Source: Eledone cirrhosa
Lineage: Eukaryota; Mollusca; Cephalopoda; Octopoda; Eledonidae
Reading direction: 5' to 3'
DNA length: 64,000 nucleotides
NCBI GenBank assembly: GCA_964016885.1
Contig: OZ024760.1
Location: 3,313,189 to 3,377,188, forward strand
Shown here: piece by piece, positions 41,501 to 53,292 of the stretch
Position numbering within the stretch: position 1 is the stretch's first letter
How the letters are laid out: each line of letters opens with the position of its first letter
Translations under genes and position numbers: made by a program
The notes under the pieces: generated by a model
Told to the model about the DNA's origin: nothing
The model's database searches: none
What the model saw: the letters and a program-made list of their open reading frames with translations, nothing else

Positions 41501-42517
41501 TGCTGGTATTTGTATTGTTAGTACTGATGGTGGTATTGGTATTGTTAGTACTGATGGTGGTATTGGTATTGTTAGTACTGATGGTGGTATTGGTATTGTT
41601 AGTGCTGATGGTGGTATTGGTATTGTTAGTGCTGATGGTGGTATTGGTATTGTTAGTACTGATGGTGGTATTGCTATTGTTAGTACTGATGGTGGCATTG
41701 GTATTGTTAGGCTGATGGTGGTATTGGTATTGTTAGTACTGATGGTGGCATTTGTATTGTTAGTGCTGATGGTGGTATTGGTATTGTTAGTGCTGATGGT
41801 GGTATTCGTATTCTTAGTACTGATGGTGGTATTGGTATCGTTAGTGCTGATGCTGTTATTGGTATTGTTAGTACTGATGGTGTTATTTGTATTGTTATAA
41901 CTGATGGTGGTATTGGTATTGTTGGTACTGGTGGTGGTATTGGTATTGTTAGTACTGATGGCGCTATTGATATTGTTAGTGCTGATGGTGGTATTGGTAT
42001 TGTTAGTACTGATGGTGGTATTGGTATTGTTAGTACTGGTGGTGGTATTGGTATTGTTAGTACTGATGGTGGTATTGGGATTGTTAGTGCTGATGGTGGT
42101 ATTGGTATTGTTAGTACTGATGGTGGTATTGCTATTGTTAGTGCTGATGATAGTATTGGTATTGTTAGTACTGACGTCGATATTGGTATTGTTAGTGATG
42201 ATGGTGGTATTGGTATTGTTAGTACTGATGGTGGTATTGTATTGTTAGTACTGATGGTGGTATTGGTATTGTTAGTACTGATGATGGTATTGGTATTGTT
42301 AGTGCTGATGGTGGTATTGGTATTGTTAGTACTGATGGTGATATTGGTATTGTTAGTACTGATGATGGTATTGGTATTGTTAGTGCTGATGGTGGTATTG
42401 GTATTGTTAGTGATGATGGTGTTATTGGTATTGTTAGTACTGATGGTTGTATTGGTATTGTTAGTACTGACGTTGATATTGGTATTGTTAGTACTGATGG
42501 TGGTATTGGTATTCTTA
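38570..42517 (+). repeat. Higher-order repeat copy X1 (3,948 bp)
   Basis: Matches X2 at a constant offset of 3,948 bp. In the parts I compared, including 39,820-41,715 read in forward and reverse registers, the translations are identical, so the DNA must be essentially identical. Markers: extra A in ACTGATAGGTGG at about 38,632; ATTGTATTG at 39,713, 40,867 and 42,236; GACGTC at 39,650, 40,804 and 42,173; GTTAGGCTG at 41,706. Confidence 0.9.
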
Positions 42518-45500
42518 GTACTGATGGTGGTATTGGTATTCTTAGTACTGATGGTGGTATTGGTATTGTTAGTACTGATAGGTGGTACTGGTATTATTAG
42601 TGCTGATGGTGGTATTGGTATTGTTAGTGCTGATGGTGGTATTGGTATTGTTAGTACAGATGGTGGTATTGGGATTGTTAGTGCTGATGGTGGGAATGGT
42701 ATTGTTAGTACTGATGGTGGTATTGGTATTGCTAGTACTGATGGTGGTATTGGTATTGTTAGTGGTGATGGTGGTATTGGTATTGTTAGTGGTGATGGTG
42801 TTATCGGTATTGTTAATGCTGATGGTGGTATTGGTATTGTTAGTACTGGTGGTGGTATTGGTATTGTTAGTACTGATGGTGGTATTGGAATTGTTAGTAC
42901 TGGTGGTGGTATTGGTATTGTTAGTACTGATGGTGGTATTGGTACTGTTAGTACTGTTGGTGGTATTGGTATTGTTAGTACTGATGGTGGTATTGGTATT
43001 CTTAGTACTGATGGTGGTATTGGTATTGTTAGTACTGATGGTGGTATTGGTATTGTTAGTACTGATGGTGGTATTGGTATAGTTAGTACTGATGGTGGTA
43101 TTGGTATTGTTAGTGCTGATGGTGGTATTGGTATTGCTGATGGTGGTATTGGTATTGTTAGTACTGATGGTGGCATTTGTATTGTTAGTGCTGATGGTGG
43201 TATTGGTATTGTTAGTGCTGATGGTGGTATTCGTATTCTTAGTACTGATGGTGGTATTGGTATTGTTAGTGCTGATGGTGTTATTGGTATTGTTAGTACT
43301 GATGGTGTTATTTGTATTGTTATAACTGATGGTGGTATTGGTATTGTTGGTACTGGTGGTGGTATTGGTATTGTTAGTACTGATGGTGGTATTGATATTG
43401 TTAGTGCTGATGGTGGTATTGGTATTGTTAGTACTGATGGTGGTATTGGTATTGTTAGTACTGGTGGTTGTATTGGTATTGTTAGTACTGATGGTGGTAT
43501 TGGTATTGTTAGTGCTGATGGTGGTATTGGTATTGTTAGTACTGATGGTGGTATTGCTATTGTTAGTGCTGATTGTGGTATTGGTATTGTTAGTACTGAC
43601 GTCGATATTGGTATTGTTAGTGATGAGGGTGGTATTGGTATTTTTAGTACTGATGGTGGTATTGTATTGTTAGTACTGATGGTGGTATTGGTATTGTTAG
43701 TACTGATGATGTTATTGGTATTGTTAGTGCTGATGATGGTATTGGTATTGTTAGTGCTGATGGTGGTATGGGTATTGTTAGTACTGATGGTGGTATTGGT
43801 ATTGTTAGTACTGATGGTGGTATTGGTATTGTTAGTACTGATGGTGGTATTGGTATTGTTAGTACTGATGGTGGTATTGGTATTGTTAGTGATGATGGTG
43901 TTATTGGTATTGTTAGTACTGATGGTTGTATTGGTATTGTTAGTACAGACGTTGATATTGGTATTGTTAGTACTGATGGTGGTATTGGTATTGTTAGTAC
44001 TGATGGTGGTATTGGTATTGTTAGTGCTGATGGTGGTATGGGTATTGTTAGTACTGATGGTGGTATTGGTATTGTTAGTGCTGATGGTGGTATTGGTATT
44101 GTTAGTACTGATGGTGGTATTGGTATTGTTAGTACTGATGGTGGTATTGGTATTGTTAGTACTGATGGTGGTATTGGTATTGTTAGTACTGATGGTGGTA
44201 TTGGTATTGCTGATGGTGGTATTGGTATTGTTAGTACTGATGGTGGTATTGGTATTCTTAGTACTGATGGTGGTATTGTTATTATTAGTGCTGATGGTGG
44301 TATGGGTATTGTTAGTGCTGATGGTGGTATTGGTATTGTTAGTACTGGTTGTGGTATTGGTATTGTTAGTACTGATGGTGGTATTGGTATTGTTAATGCT
44401 GATGGTGCTATTGGTATTGTTAGTACTGATGGTGGTATTGGTATTGTTAGTACTGATGGTGGTATTGGTATTGTTAGTACTGATGGTGGTATTGGTATTG
44501 TTAGTACAGATGGTGGTATTGGTATTGTTAGTGCTGATGGTGTTATTGGTATTGTTAGTACTGATGGTGGTATTGATATTGTTAGTGCTGATGGTGGTAT
44601 TGGTATTGTTAGTACTGATGGTGGTATCGGTATTGTTAGTACTGGTGGTGGTATTGGTATTGTTAGTACTGATGGTGGTATTGGTATTGTTACTGCTGAT
44701 GGTGGTATTGGTATTGTTAGTGCTGATGGTGGTATTGGTATTGTTAGTACTGACGTCGATATTGGTATTGTTAGTGATGATGGTGGTATTGGTATTGTTA
44801 GTACTGATGGTGGTATTGTATTGTTAGTACTGATGGTGGTATTGGTATTGTTAGTACTGATGATGGTATTGGTATTGTTAGTGCTGATAGTGGTATTGGT
44901 ATTGTTAGTACTGATGGTGATATTGGTATTGTTAGTACTGATGATGGTATTGTTATTGTTAGAGCTGATGGTGGTATGGGTATTGTTAGTACTGATGGTG
45001 GTATTGGTATTGTTAGTACTGATGGTGGTATTGGTATTGTTAGTACTGATGGTGGTATTGGTATTGTTAGTGCTGATGGTGGTATTGGTATTGTTAGTAC
45101 TGATGGTGGTATTGGTATTGTTAGTACTGATAGTGGTATTGGTATTGTTAGTGGTGATGGTGGTATTGGTATTGTTAGTGCTGATGGTGGTATTGGTATT
45201 GTTAGTACTGATGGTGGTATTGGTATTGTTAGTACTGATGGTTGTATTGGTACTGTTAGTACTGTTGGTGGTATTGGTATTGTTAGTGCTGATGGTGGTA
45301 TTGGTATTGTTAGTGCTGATAGTGGTATTGGTATTGTTAGTACTGATGGTGGTATCGTTATTGTTAGTGCTGATGGTGGTATTGGTATTGTTAGTGCTGA
45401 TGGGGGTATTGGTATTGTTAGTACTGATGGTGGTATTGGTATTACTGATGCTGGTATTTGTATTGTTAGTACTGATGGTGGTATTGGTATTGTTAGTACT

Positions 45501-46465
45501 GATGGTGGTATTGGTATTGTTAGTACTGATGGTGGTATTGGTATTGTTAGTGCTGATGGTGGTATTGGTATTGTTAGTGCTGATGGTGGTATTGGTATTG
45601 TTAGTACTGATGGTGGTATTGCTATTGTTAGTACTGATGGTGGCATTGGTATTGTTAGGCTGATGGTGGTATTGGTATTGTTAGTACTGATGGTGGCATT
45701 TGTATTGTTAGTGCTGATGGTGGTATTGGTATTGTTAGTGCTGATGGTGGTATTCGTATTCTTAGTACTGATGGTGGTATTGGTATCGTTAGTGCTGATG
45801 CTGTTATTGGTATTGTTAGTACTGATGGTGTTATTTGTATTGTTATAACTGATGGTGGTATTGGTATTGTTGGTACTGGTGGTGGTATTGGTATTGTTAG
45901 TACTGATGGCGCTATTGATATTGTTAGTGCTGATGGTGGTATTGGTATTGTTAGTACTGATGGTGGTATTGGTATTGTTAGTACTGGTGGTGGTATTGGT
46001 ATTGTTAGTACTGATGGTGGTATTGGGATTGTTAGTGCTGATGGTGGTATTGGTATTGTTAGTACTGATGGTGGTATTGCTATTGTTAGTGCTGATGATA
46101 GTATTGGTATTGTTAGTACTGACGTCGATATTGGTATTGTTAGTGATGATGGTGGTATTGGTATTGTTAGTACTGATGGTGGTATTGTATTGTTAGTACT
46201 GATGGTGGTATTGGTATTGTTAGTACTGATGATGGTATTGGTATTGTTAGTGCTGATGGTGGTATTGGTATTGTTAGTACTGATGGTGATATTGGTATTG
46301 TTAGTACTGATGATGGTATTGGTATTGTTAGTGCTGATGGTGGTATTGGTATTGTTAGTGATGATGGTGTTATTGGTATTGTTAGTACTGATGGTTGTAT
46401 TGGTATTGTTAGTACTGACGTTGATATTGGTATTGTTAGTACTGATGGTGGTATTGGTATTCTTA
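42518..46465 (+). repeat. Higher-order repeat copy X2 (3,948 bp)
   Basis: Second X copy. Shared markers are all shifted by 3,948 bp: extra A at about 42,580; ATTGTATTG at 43,661, 44,815 and 46,184; GACGTC at 43,598, 44,752 and 46,121; GTTAGGCTG at 45,654. Matching starts at GTACTGAT, where the preceding bases differ between copies, so the breakpoint can be placed within one monomer. The last 85 bp overlap the start of Y1. Confidence 0.9.
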
Positions 46466-49400
46466 GTACTGATGGTGGTATTGGTATTGTTAGTGCTGAT
46501 GGTGGTATGGGTATTGTTAGTACTGATGGTGGTATTGGTATTGTTAGTGCTGATGGTGGTATTGGTATTGTTAGTACTGATGGTGGTATTGGTATTGTTA
46601 GTACTGATGGTGGTATTGGTATTGTTAGTACTGATGGTGGTATTGGTATTGTTAGTACTGATGGTGGTATTGGTATTGCTGATGGTGGTATTGGTATTGT
46701 TAGTACTGATGGTGGTATTGGTATTCTTAGTACTGATGGTGGTATTGGTATTATTAGTGCTGATGGTGGTATGGGTATTGTTAGTGCTGATGGTGGTATT
46801 GGTATTATTAGTACTGATGGTGGTATTGGTATTATTAGTGCTGATGGTGGTATTGGTATTGTTAGTGCTGATGGTGTTATTGGTATTGTTTGTACTGATG
46901 GTGGTATTGATATTGTTAGTGCTGATGGTGGTATTGGTATTGTTAGTACTGATGGTGGTATTGGTATTGTTAGTACTGGTGGTGGTATTGGTATTGTTAG
47001 TACTGATGGTGGTACTGGTATTGTTAGTGCTGATGGTGGTATTGGTATTGTTAGTACTGATGGTGGTATTGCTATTGTTAGTGCTGATGGTGGTATTGGT
47101 ATTGTTAGTACTGACGTCGATATTGGTATTGTTAGTGATGATGGTGGTATTGGTATTGTTAGTACTGATGGTGGTATTGTATTGTTAGTACTGATGGTGG
47201 TATTGGTATTGTTAGTACTGATGGTGGTATTGGTATTCTTAGTACTGATGGTGGTATTGGTATTGTTAGTACTGATGGTGGTATTGGTATTGTTAGTACT
47301 GATGGTGGTATTGGTATAGTTAGTACTGATGGTGGTATTGGTATTGTTAGTGCTGATGGTGGTATTGGTATTGCTGATGGTGGTATTGGTATTGTTAGTA
47401 CTGATGGTGGCATTTGTATTGTTAGTGCTGATGGTGGTATTGGTATTGTTAGTGCTGATGGTGGTATTCGTATTCTTAGTACTGATGGTGGTATTGGTAT
47501 TGTTAGTGCTGATGGTGTTATTGGTATTGTTAGTACTGATGGTGTTATTTGTATTGTTATAACTGATGGTGGTATTGGTATTGTTGGTACTGGTGGTGGT
47601 ATTGGTATTGTTAGTACTGATGGTGGTATTGATATTGTTAGTGCTGATGGTGGTATTGGTATTGTTAGTACTGATGGTGGTATTGGTATTGTTAGTACTG
47701 GTGGTGGTATTGGTAGTGTTAGTACTGATGGTGGTATTGGTATTGTTAGTGCTGATGGTGGTATTGGTATTGTTAGTACTGATGGTGGTATTGCTATTGT
47801 TAGTGCTGATTGTGGTATTGGTATTGTTAGTACTGACGTCGATATTGGTATTGTTAGTGATGATGGTGGTATTGGTATTTTTAGTACTGATGGTGGTATT
47901 GTATTGTTAGTACTGATGGTGGTATTGGTATTGTTAGTACTGATGATGGTATTGGTATTGTTAGTGCTGATGATGGTATTGGTATTGTTAGTGCTGATGG
48001 TGGTATGGGTATTGTTAGTACTGATGGTGGTATTGGTATTGTTAGTACTGATGGTGGTATTGGTATTGTTAGTACTGATGGTGGTATTGGTATTGTTAGT
48101 ACTGATGGTGGTATTGGTATTGTTAGTGATGATGGTGTTATTGGTATTGTTAGTACTGATGGTTGTATTGGTATTGTTAGTACTGACGTTGATATTGGTA
48201 TTGTTAGTACTGATGGTGGTATTGGTATTGTTAGTACTGATGGTGGTATTGGTATTGTTAGTGCTGATGGTGGTATGGGTATTGTTAGTACTGATGGTGG
48301 TATTGGTATTGTTAGTGCTGATGGTGGTATTGGTATTGTTAGTACTGATGGTGGTATTGGTATTGTTAGTACTGATGGTGGTATTGGTATTGTTAGTACT
48401 GATGGTGGTATTGGTATTGTTAGTACTGATGGTGGTATTGGTATTGCTGATGGTGGTATTGGTATTGTTAGTACTGATGGTGGTATTGGTATTCTTAGTA
48501 CTGATGGTGGTATTGGTATTATTAGTGCTGATGGTGGTATGGGTATTGTTAGTGTTGATGGTGGTATTGGTATTGTTAGTACTGGTTGTGGTATTGGTAT
48601 TGTTAGTACTGATGGTGGTATTGGTATTGTTAATGCTGATGGTGCTATTGGTATTGTTAGTACTGATGGTGGTATTGGTATTGTTAGTACTGATGGTGGT
48701 ATTGGTATTGTTAGTACTGATGGTGGTATTGGTATTGTTAGTACAGATGGTGGTATTGGTATTGTTAGTGCTGATGGTGTTATTGGTATTGTTAGTACTG
48801 ATGGTGGTATTGATATTGTTAGTGCTGATGGTGGTATTGGTATTGTTAGTACTGATGGTGGTATTGGTATTGTTAGTACTGGTGGTGGTATTGGTATTGT
48901 TAGTACTGATGGTGGTATTGGTATTGTTAGTGCTGATGGTGGTATTGGTATTGTTAGTGCTGATGGTGGTATTGGTATTGTTAGTACTGACGTCGATACT
49001 GGTATTGTTAGTGATGATGGTGGTATTGGTATTGTTAGTACTGATGGTGGTATTGTATTGTTAGTACTGATGGTGGTATTGGTATTGTTAGTACTGATGA
49101 TGGTATTGGTATTGTTAGTGCTGATAGTGGTATTGGTATTGTTAGTACTGATGGTGATATTGGTATTGTTAGTACTGATGATGGTATTGTTATTGTTAGA
49201 GCTGATGGTGGTATGGGTATTGTTAGTACTGATGGTGGTATTGGTATTGTTAGTACTGATGGTGGTATTGGTATTGTTAGTACTGATGGTGGTATTGGTA
49301 TTGTTAGTGCTGATGGTGGTATTGGTATTGTTAGTACTGATGGTGGTATTGGTATTGTTAGTACTGATGGTGGTATTGGTATTGTTAGTGGTGATGGTGG

Positions 49401-49836
49401 TATTGGTATTGTTAGTGCTGATGGTGGTATTGGTATTGTTAGTACTGATGGTGGTATTGGTATTGTTAGTACTGATGGTTGTATTGGTACTGTTAGTACT
49501 GTTGGTGGTATTGGTATTGTTAGTGCTGATGGTGGTATTGGTATTGTTAGTGCTGATAGTGGTATTGGTATTGTTAGTACTGATGGTGGTATCGTTATTG
49601 TTAGTGCTGATGGTGGTATTGGTATTGTTAGTGCTGATGGGGGTATTGGTATTGTTAGTACTGATGGTGGTATTGGTATTACTGATGCTGGTATTTGTAT
49701 TGTTAGTACTGATGGTGGTATTGGTATTGTTAGTACTGATGGTGGTATTGGTATTGTTAGTACTGATGGTGGTATTGGTATTGTTAGTGCTGATGGTGGT
49801 ATTGGTATTGTTAGTGCTGATGGTGGTATTGGTATT
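46381..49836 (+). repeat. Higher-order repeat copy Y1 (3,456 bp = 128 monomer lengths)
   Basis: Matches Y2 at a constant offset of 3,456 bp, exactly 128 x 27. Matching begins at GTTAGTACTGATGGTTG (46,381), after a GATGATGGTG context that Y2 lacks. Markers: ATTGTATTG at 47,176, 47,898 and 49,052; GACGTC at 47,113, 47,835 and 48,989. Private substitutions include GGTAGTGTTAG at about 47,712 and CGATACTGG at about 48,993. Confidence 0.9.
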
Positions 49837-52800
49837 GTTAGTACTGATGGTTGTATTGGTATTGTTAGTACTGACGTTGATATTGGTATTGTTAGTACTG
49901 ATGGTGGTATTGGTATTCTTAGTACTGATGGTGGTATTGGTATTGTTAGTGCTGATGGTGGTATGGGTATTATTAGTACTGATAGTGGTATTGGTATTGT
50001 TAGTGCTGATGGTGGTATTGGTATTGTTAGTACTGATGGTGGTATTGGTATTGTTAGTACTGATGGTGGTATTGGTATTGTTAGTACTGATGGTGGTATT
50101 GGTATTGTTAGTACTGATGGTGGTATTGGTATTGCTGATGGTGGTATTGGTATTGTTAGTACTGATGGTGGTATTGGTATTCTTAGTACTGATGGTGGTA
50201 TTGGTATTATTAGTGCTGATGGTGGTATGGGTATTGTTAGTGCTGATGGTGGTATTGGTATTATTAGTACTGATGGTGGTATTGGTATTATTAGTGCTGA
50301 TGGTGGTATTGGTATTGTTAGTGCTGATGGTGTTATTGGTATTGTTTGTACTGATGGTGGTATTGATATTGTTAGTGCTGATGGTGGTATTGGTATTGTT
50401 AGTACTGATGGTGGTATTGGTATTGTTAGTACTGGTGGTGGTATTGGTATTGTTAGTACTGATGGTGGTACTGGTATTGTTAGTGCTGATGGTGGTATTG
50501 GTATTGTTAGTACTGATGGTGGTATTGCTATTGTTAGTGCTGATGGTGGTATTGGTACTGTTAGTACTGACGTCGATATTGGTATTGTTAGTGATGATGG
50601 TGGTATTGGTATTGTTAGTACTGATGGTGGTATTGTATTGTTAGTACTGATGGTGGTATTGGTATTGTTAGTACTGATGGTGGTATTGGTATTCTTAGTA
50701 CTGATGGTGGTATTGGTATTGTTAGTACTGATGGTGGTATTGGTATTGTTAGTACCGATGGTGGTATTGGTATAGTTAGTACTGATGGTGGTATTGGTAT
50801 TGTTAGTGCTGATGGTGGTATTGGTATTGCTGATGGTGGTATTGGTATTGTTAGTACTGATGGTGGCATTTGTATTGTTAGTGCTGATGGTGGTATTGGT
50901 ATTGTTAGTGCTGATGGTGGTATTCGTATTCTTAGTACTGATGGTGGTATTGGTATTGTTAGTGCTGATGGTGTTATTGGTATTGTTAGTACTGATGGTG
51001 TTATTTGTATTGTTATAACTGATGGTGGTATTGGTATTGTTGGTACTGGTGGTGGTATTGGTATTGTTAGTACTGATGGTGGTATTGATATTGTTAGTGC
51101 TGATGGTGGTATTGGTATTGTTAGTACTGATGGTGGTATTGGTATTGTTAGTACTGGTGGTGGTATTGGTATTGTTATCACTGATGGTGGTATTGGTATT
51201 GTTAGTGCTGATGGTGGTATTGGTATTGTTAGTACTGATGGTGGTATTGCTATTGTTAGTGCTGATTGTGGTATTGGTATTGTTAGTACTGACGTCGATA
51301 TTGGTATTGTTAGTGATGATGGTGGTATTGGTATTTTTAGTACTGATGGTGGTATTGTATTGTTAGTACTGATGGTGGTATTGGTATTGTTAGTACTGAT
51401 GATGGTATTGGTATTGTTAGTGCTGATGATGGTATTGGTATTGTTAGTGCTGATGGTGGTATGGGTATTGTTAGTACTGATGGTGGTATTGGTATTGTTA
51501 GTACTGATGGTGGTATTGGTATTGTTAGTACTGATGGTGGTATTGGTATTGTTAGTACTGATGGTGGTATTGGTATTGTTAGTGATGATGGTGTTATTGG
51601 TATTGTTAGTACTGATGGTTGTATTGGTATTGTTAGTACTGACGTTGATATTGGTATTGTTAGTACTGATGGTGGTATTGGTATTGTTAGTACTGATGGT
51701 GGTATTGGTATTGTTAGTGCTGATGGTGGTATGGGTATTGTTAGTACTGATGGTGGTATTGGTATTGTTAGTGCTGATGGTGGTATTGGTATTGTTAGTA
51801 CTGATGGTGGTATTGGTATTGTTAGTACTGATGGTGGTATTGGTATTGTTAGTACTGATGGTGGTATTGGTATTGTTAGTACTGATGGTGGTATTGGTAT
51901 TGCTGATGGTGGTATTGGTATTGTTAGTACTGATGGTGGTATTGGTATTCTTAGTACTGATGGTGGTATTGGTATTATTAGTGCTGATGGTGGTATGGGT
52001 ATTGTTAGTGCTGATGGTGGTATTGGTATTGTTAGTACTGGTTGTGGTATTGGTATTGTTAGTACTGATGGTGGTATTGGTATTGTTAATGCTGATGGTG
52101 CTATTGGTATTGTTAGTACTGATGGTGGTATTGGTATTGTTAGTACTGATGGTGGTATTGGTATTGTTAGTACTGATGGTGGTATTGGTATTGTTAGTAC
52201 AGATGGTGGTATTGGTATTGTTAGTGCTGATGGTGTTATTGGTATTGTTAGTACTGATGGTGGTATTGATATTGTTAGTGCTGATGGTGGTATTGGTATT
52301 GTTAGTACTGATGGTGGTATTGGTATTGTTAGTACTGGTGGTGGTATTGGTATTGTTAGTACTGATGGTGGTATTGGTATTGTTAGTGCTGATGGTGGTA
52401 TTGGTATTGTTAGTGCTGATGGTGGTATTGGTATTGTTAGTACTGACGTCGATATTGGTATTGTTAGTGATGATGGTGGTATTGGTATTGTTAGTACTGA
52501 TGGTGGTATTGTATTGTTAGTACTGATGGTGGTATTGGTATTGTTAGTACTGATGATGGTATTGGTATTGTTAGTGCTGATAGTGGTATTGGTATTGTTA
52601 GTACTGATGGTGATATTGGTATTGTTAGTACTGATGATGGTATTGTTATTGTTAGAGCTGATGGTGGTATGGGTATTGTTAGTACTGATGGTGGTATTGG
52701 TATTGTTAGTACTGATGGTGGTATTGGTATTGTTAGTACTGATGGTGGTATTGGTATTGTTAGTGCTGATGGTGGTATTGGTATTGTTAGTACTGATGGT

Positions 52801-53292
52801 GGTATTGGTATTGTTAGTACTGATGGTGGTATTGGTATTGTTAGTGGTGATGGTGGTATTGGTATTGTTAGTGCTGATGGTGGTATTGGTATTGTTAGTA
52901 CTGATGGTGGTATTGGTATTGTTAGTACTGATGGTTGTATTGGTACTGTTAGTACTGTTGGTGGTATTGGTATTGTTAGTGCTGATGGTGGTATTGGTAT
53001 TGTTAGTGCTGATAGTGGTATTGGTATTGTTAGTACTGATGGTGGTATCGTTATTGTTAGTGCTGATGGTGGTATTGGTATTGTTAGTGCTGATGGGGGT
53101 ATTGGTATTGTTAGTACTGATGGTGGTATTGGTATTACTGATGCTGGTATTTGTATTGTTAGTACTGATGGTGGTATTGGTATTGTTAGTACTGATGGTG
53201 GTATTGGTATTGTTAGTACTGATGGTGGTATTGGTATTGTTAGTGCTGATGGTGGTATTGGTATTGTTAGTGCTGATGGTGGTATTGGTATT
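49837..53292 (+). repeat. Higher-order repeat copy Y2 (3,456 bp)
   Basis: Second Y copy with all markers shifted by 3,456 bp: ATTGTATTG at 50,632, 51,354 and 52,508; GACGTC at 50,569, 51,291 and 52,445. Differences from Y1 are few, for example AGTACCGATGG at about 50,752 and GTTATCACTGATGG at about 51,174. Matching stops near 53,292, where Y1 reads GATGGTTG and this side reads GATGGTGG. Confidence 0.9.
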
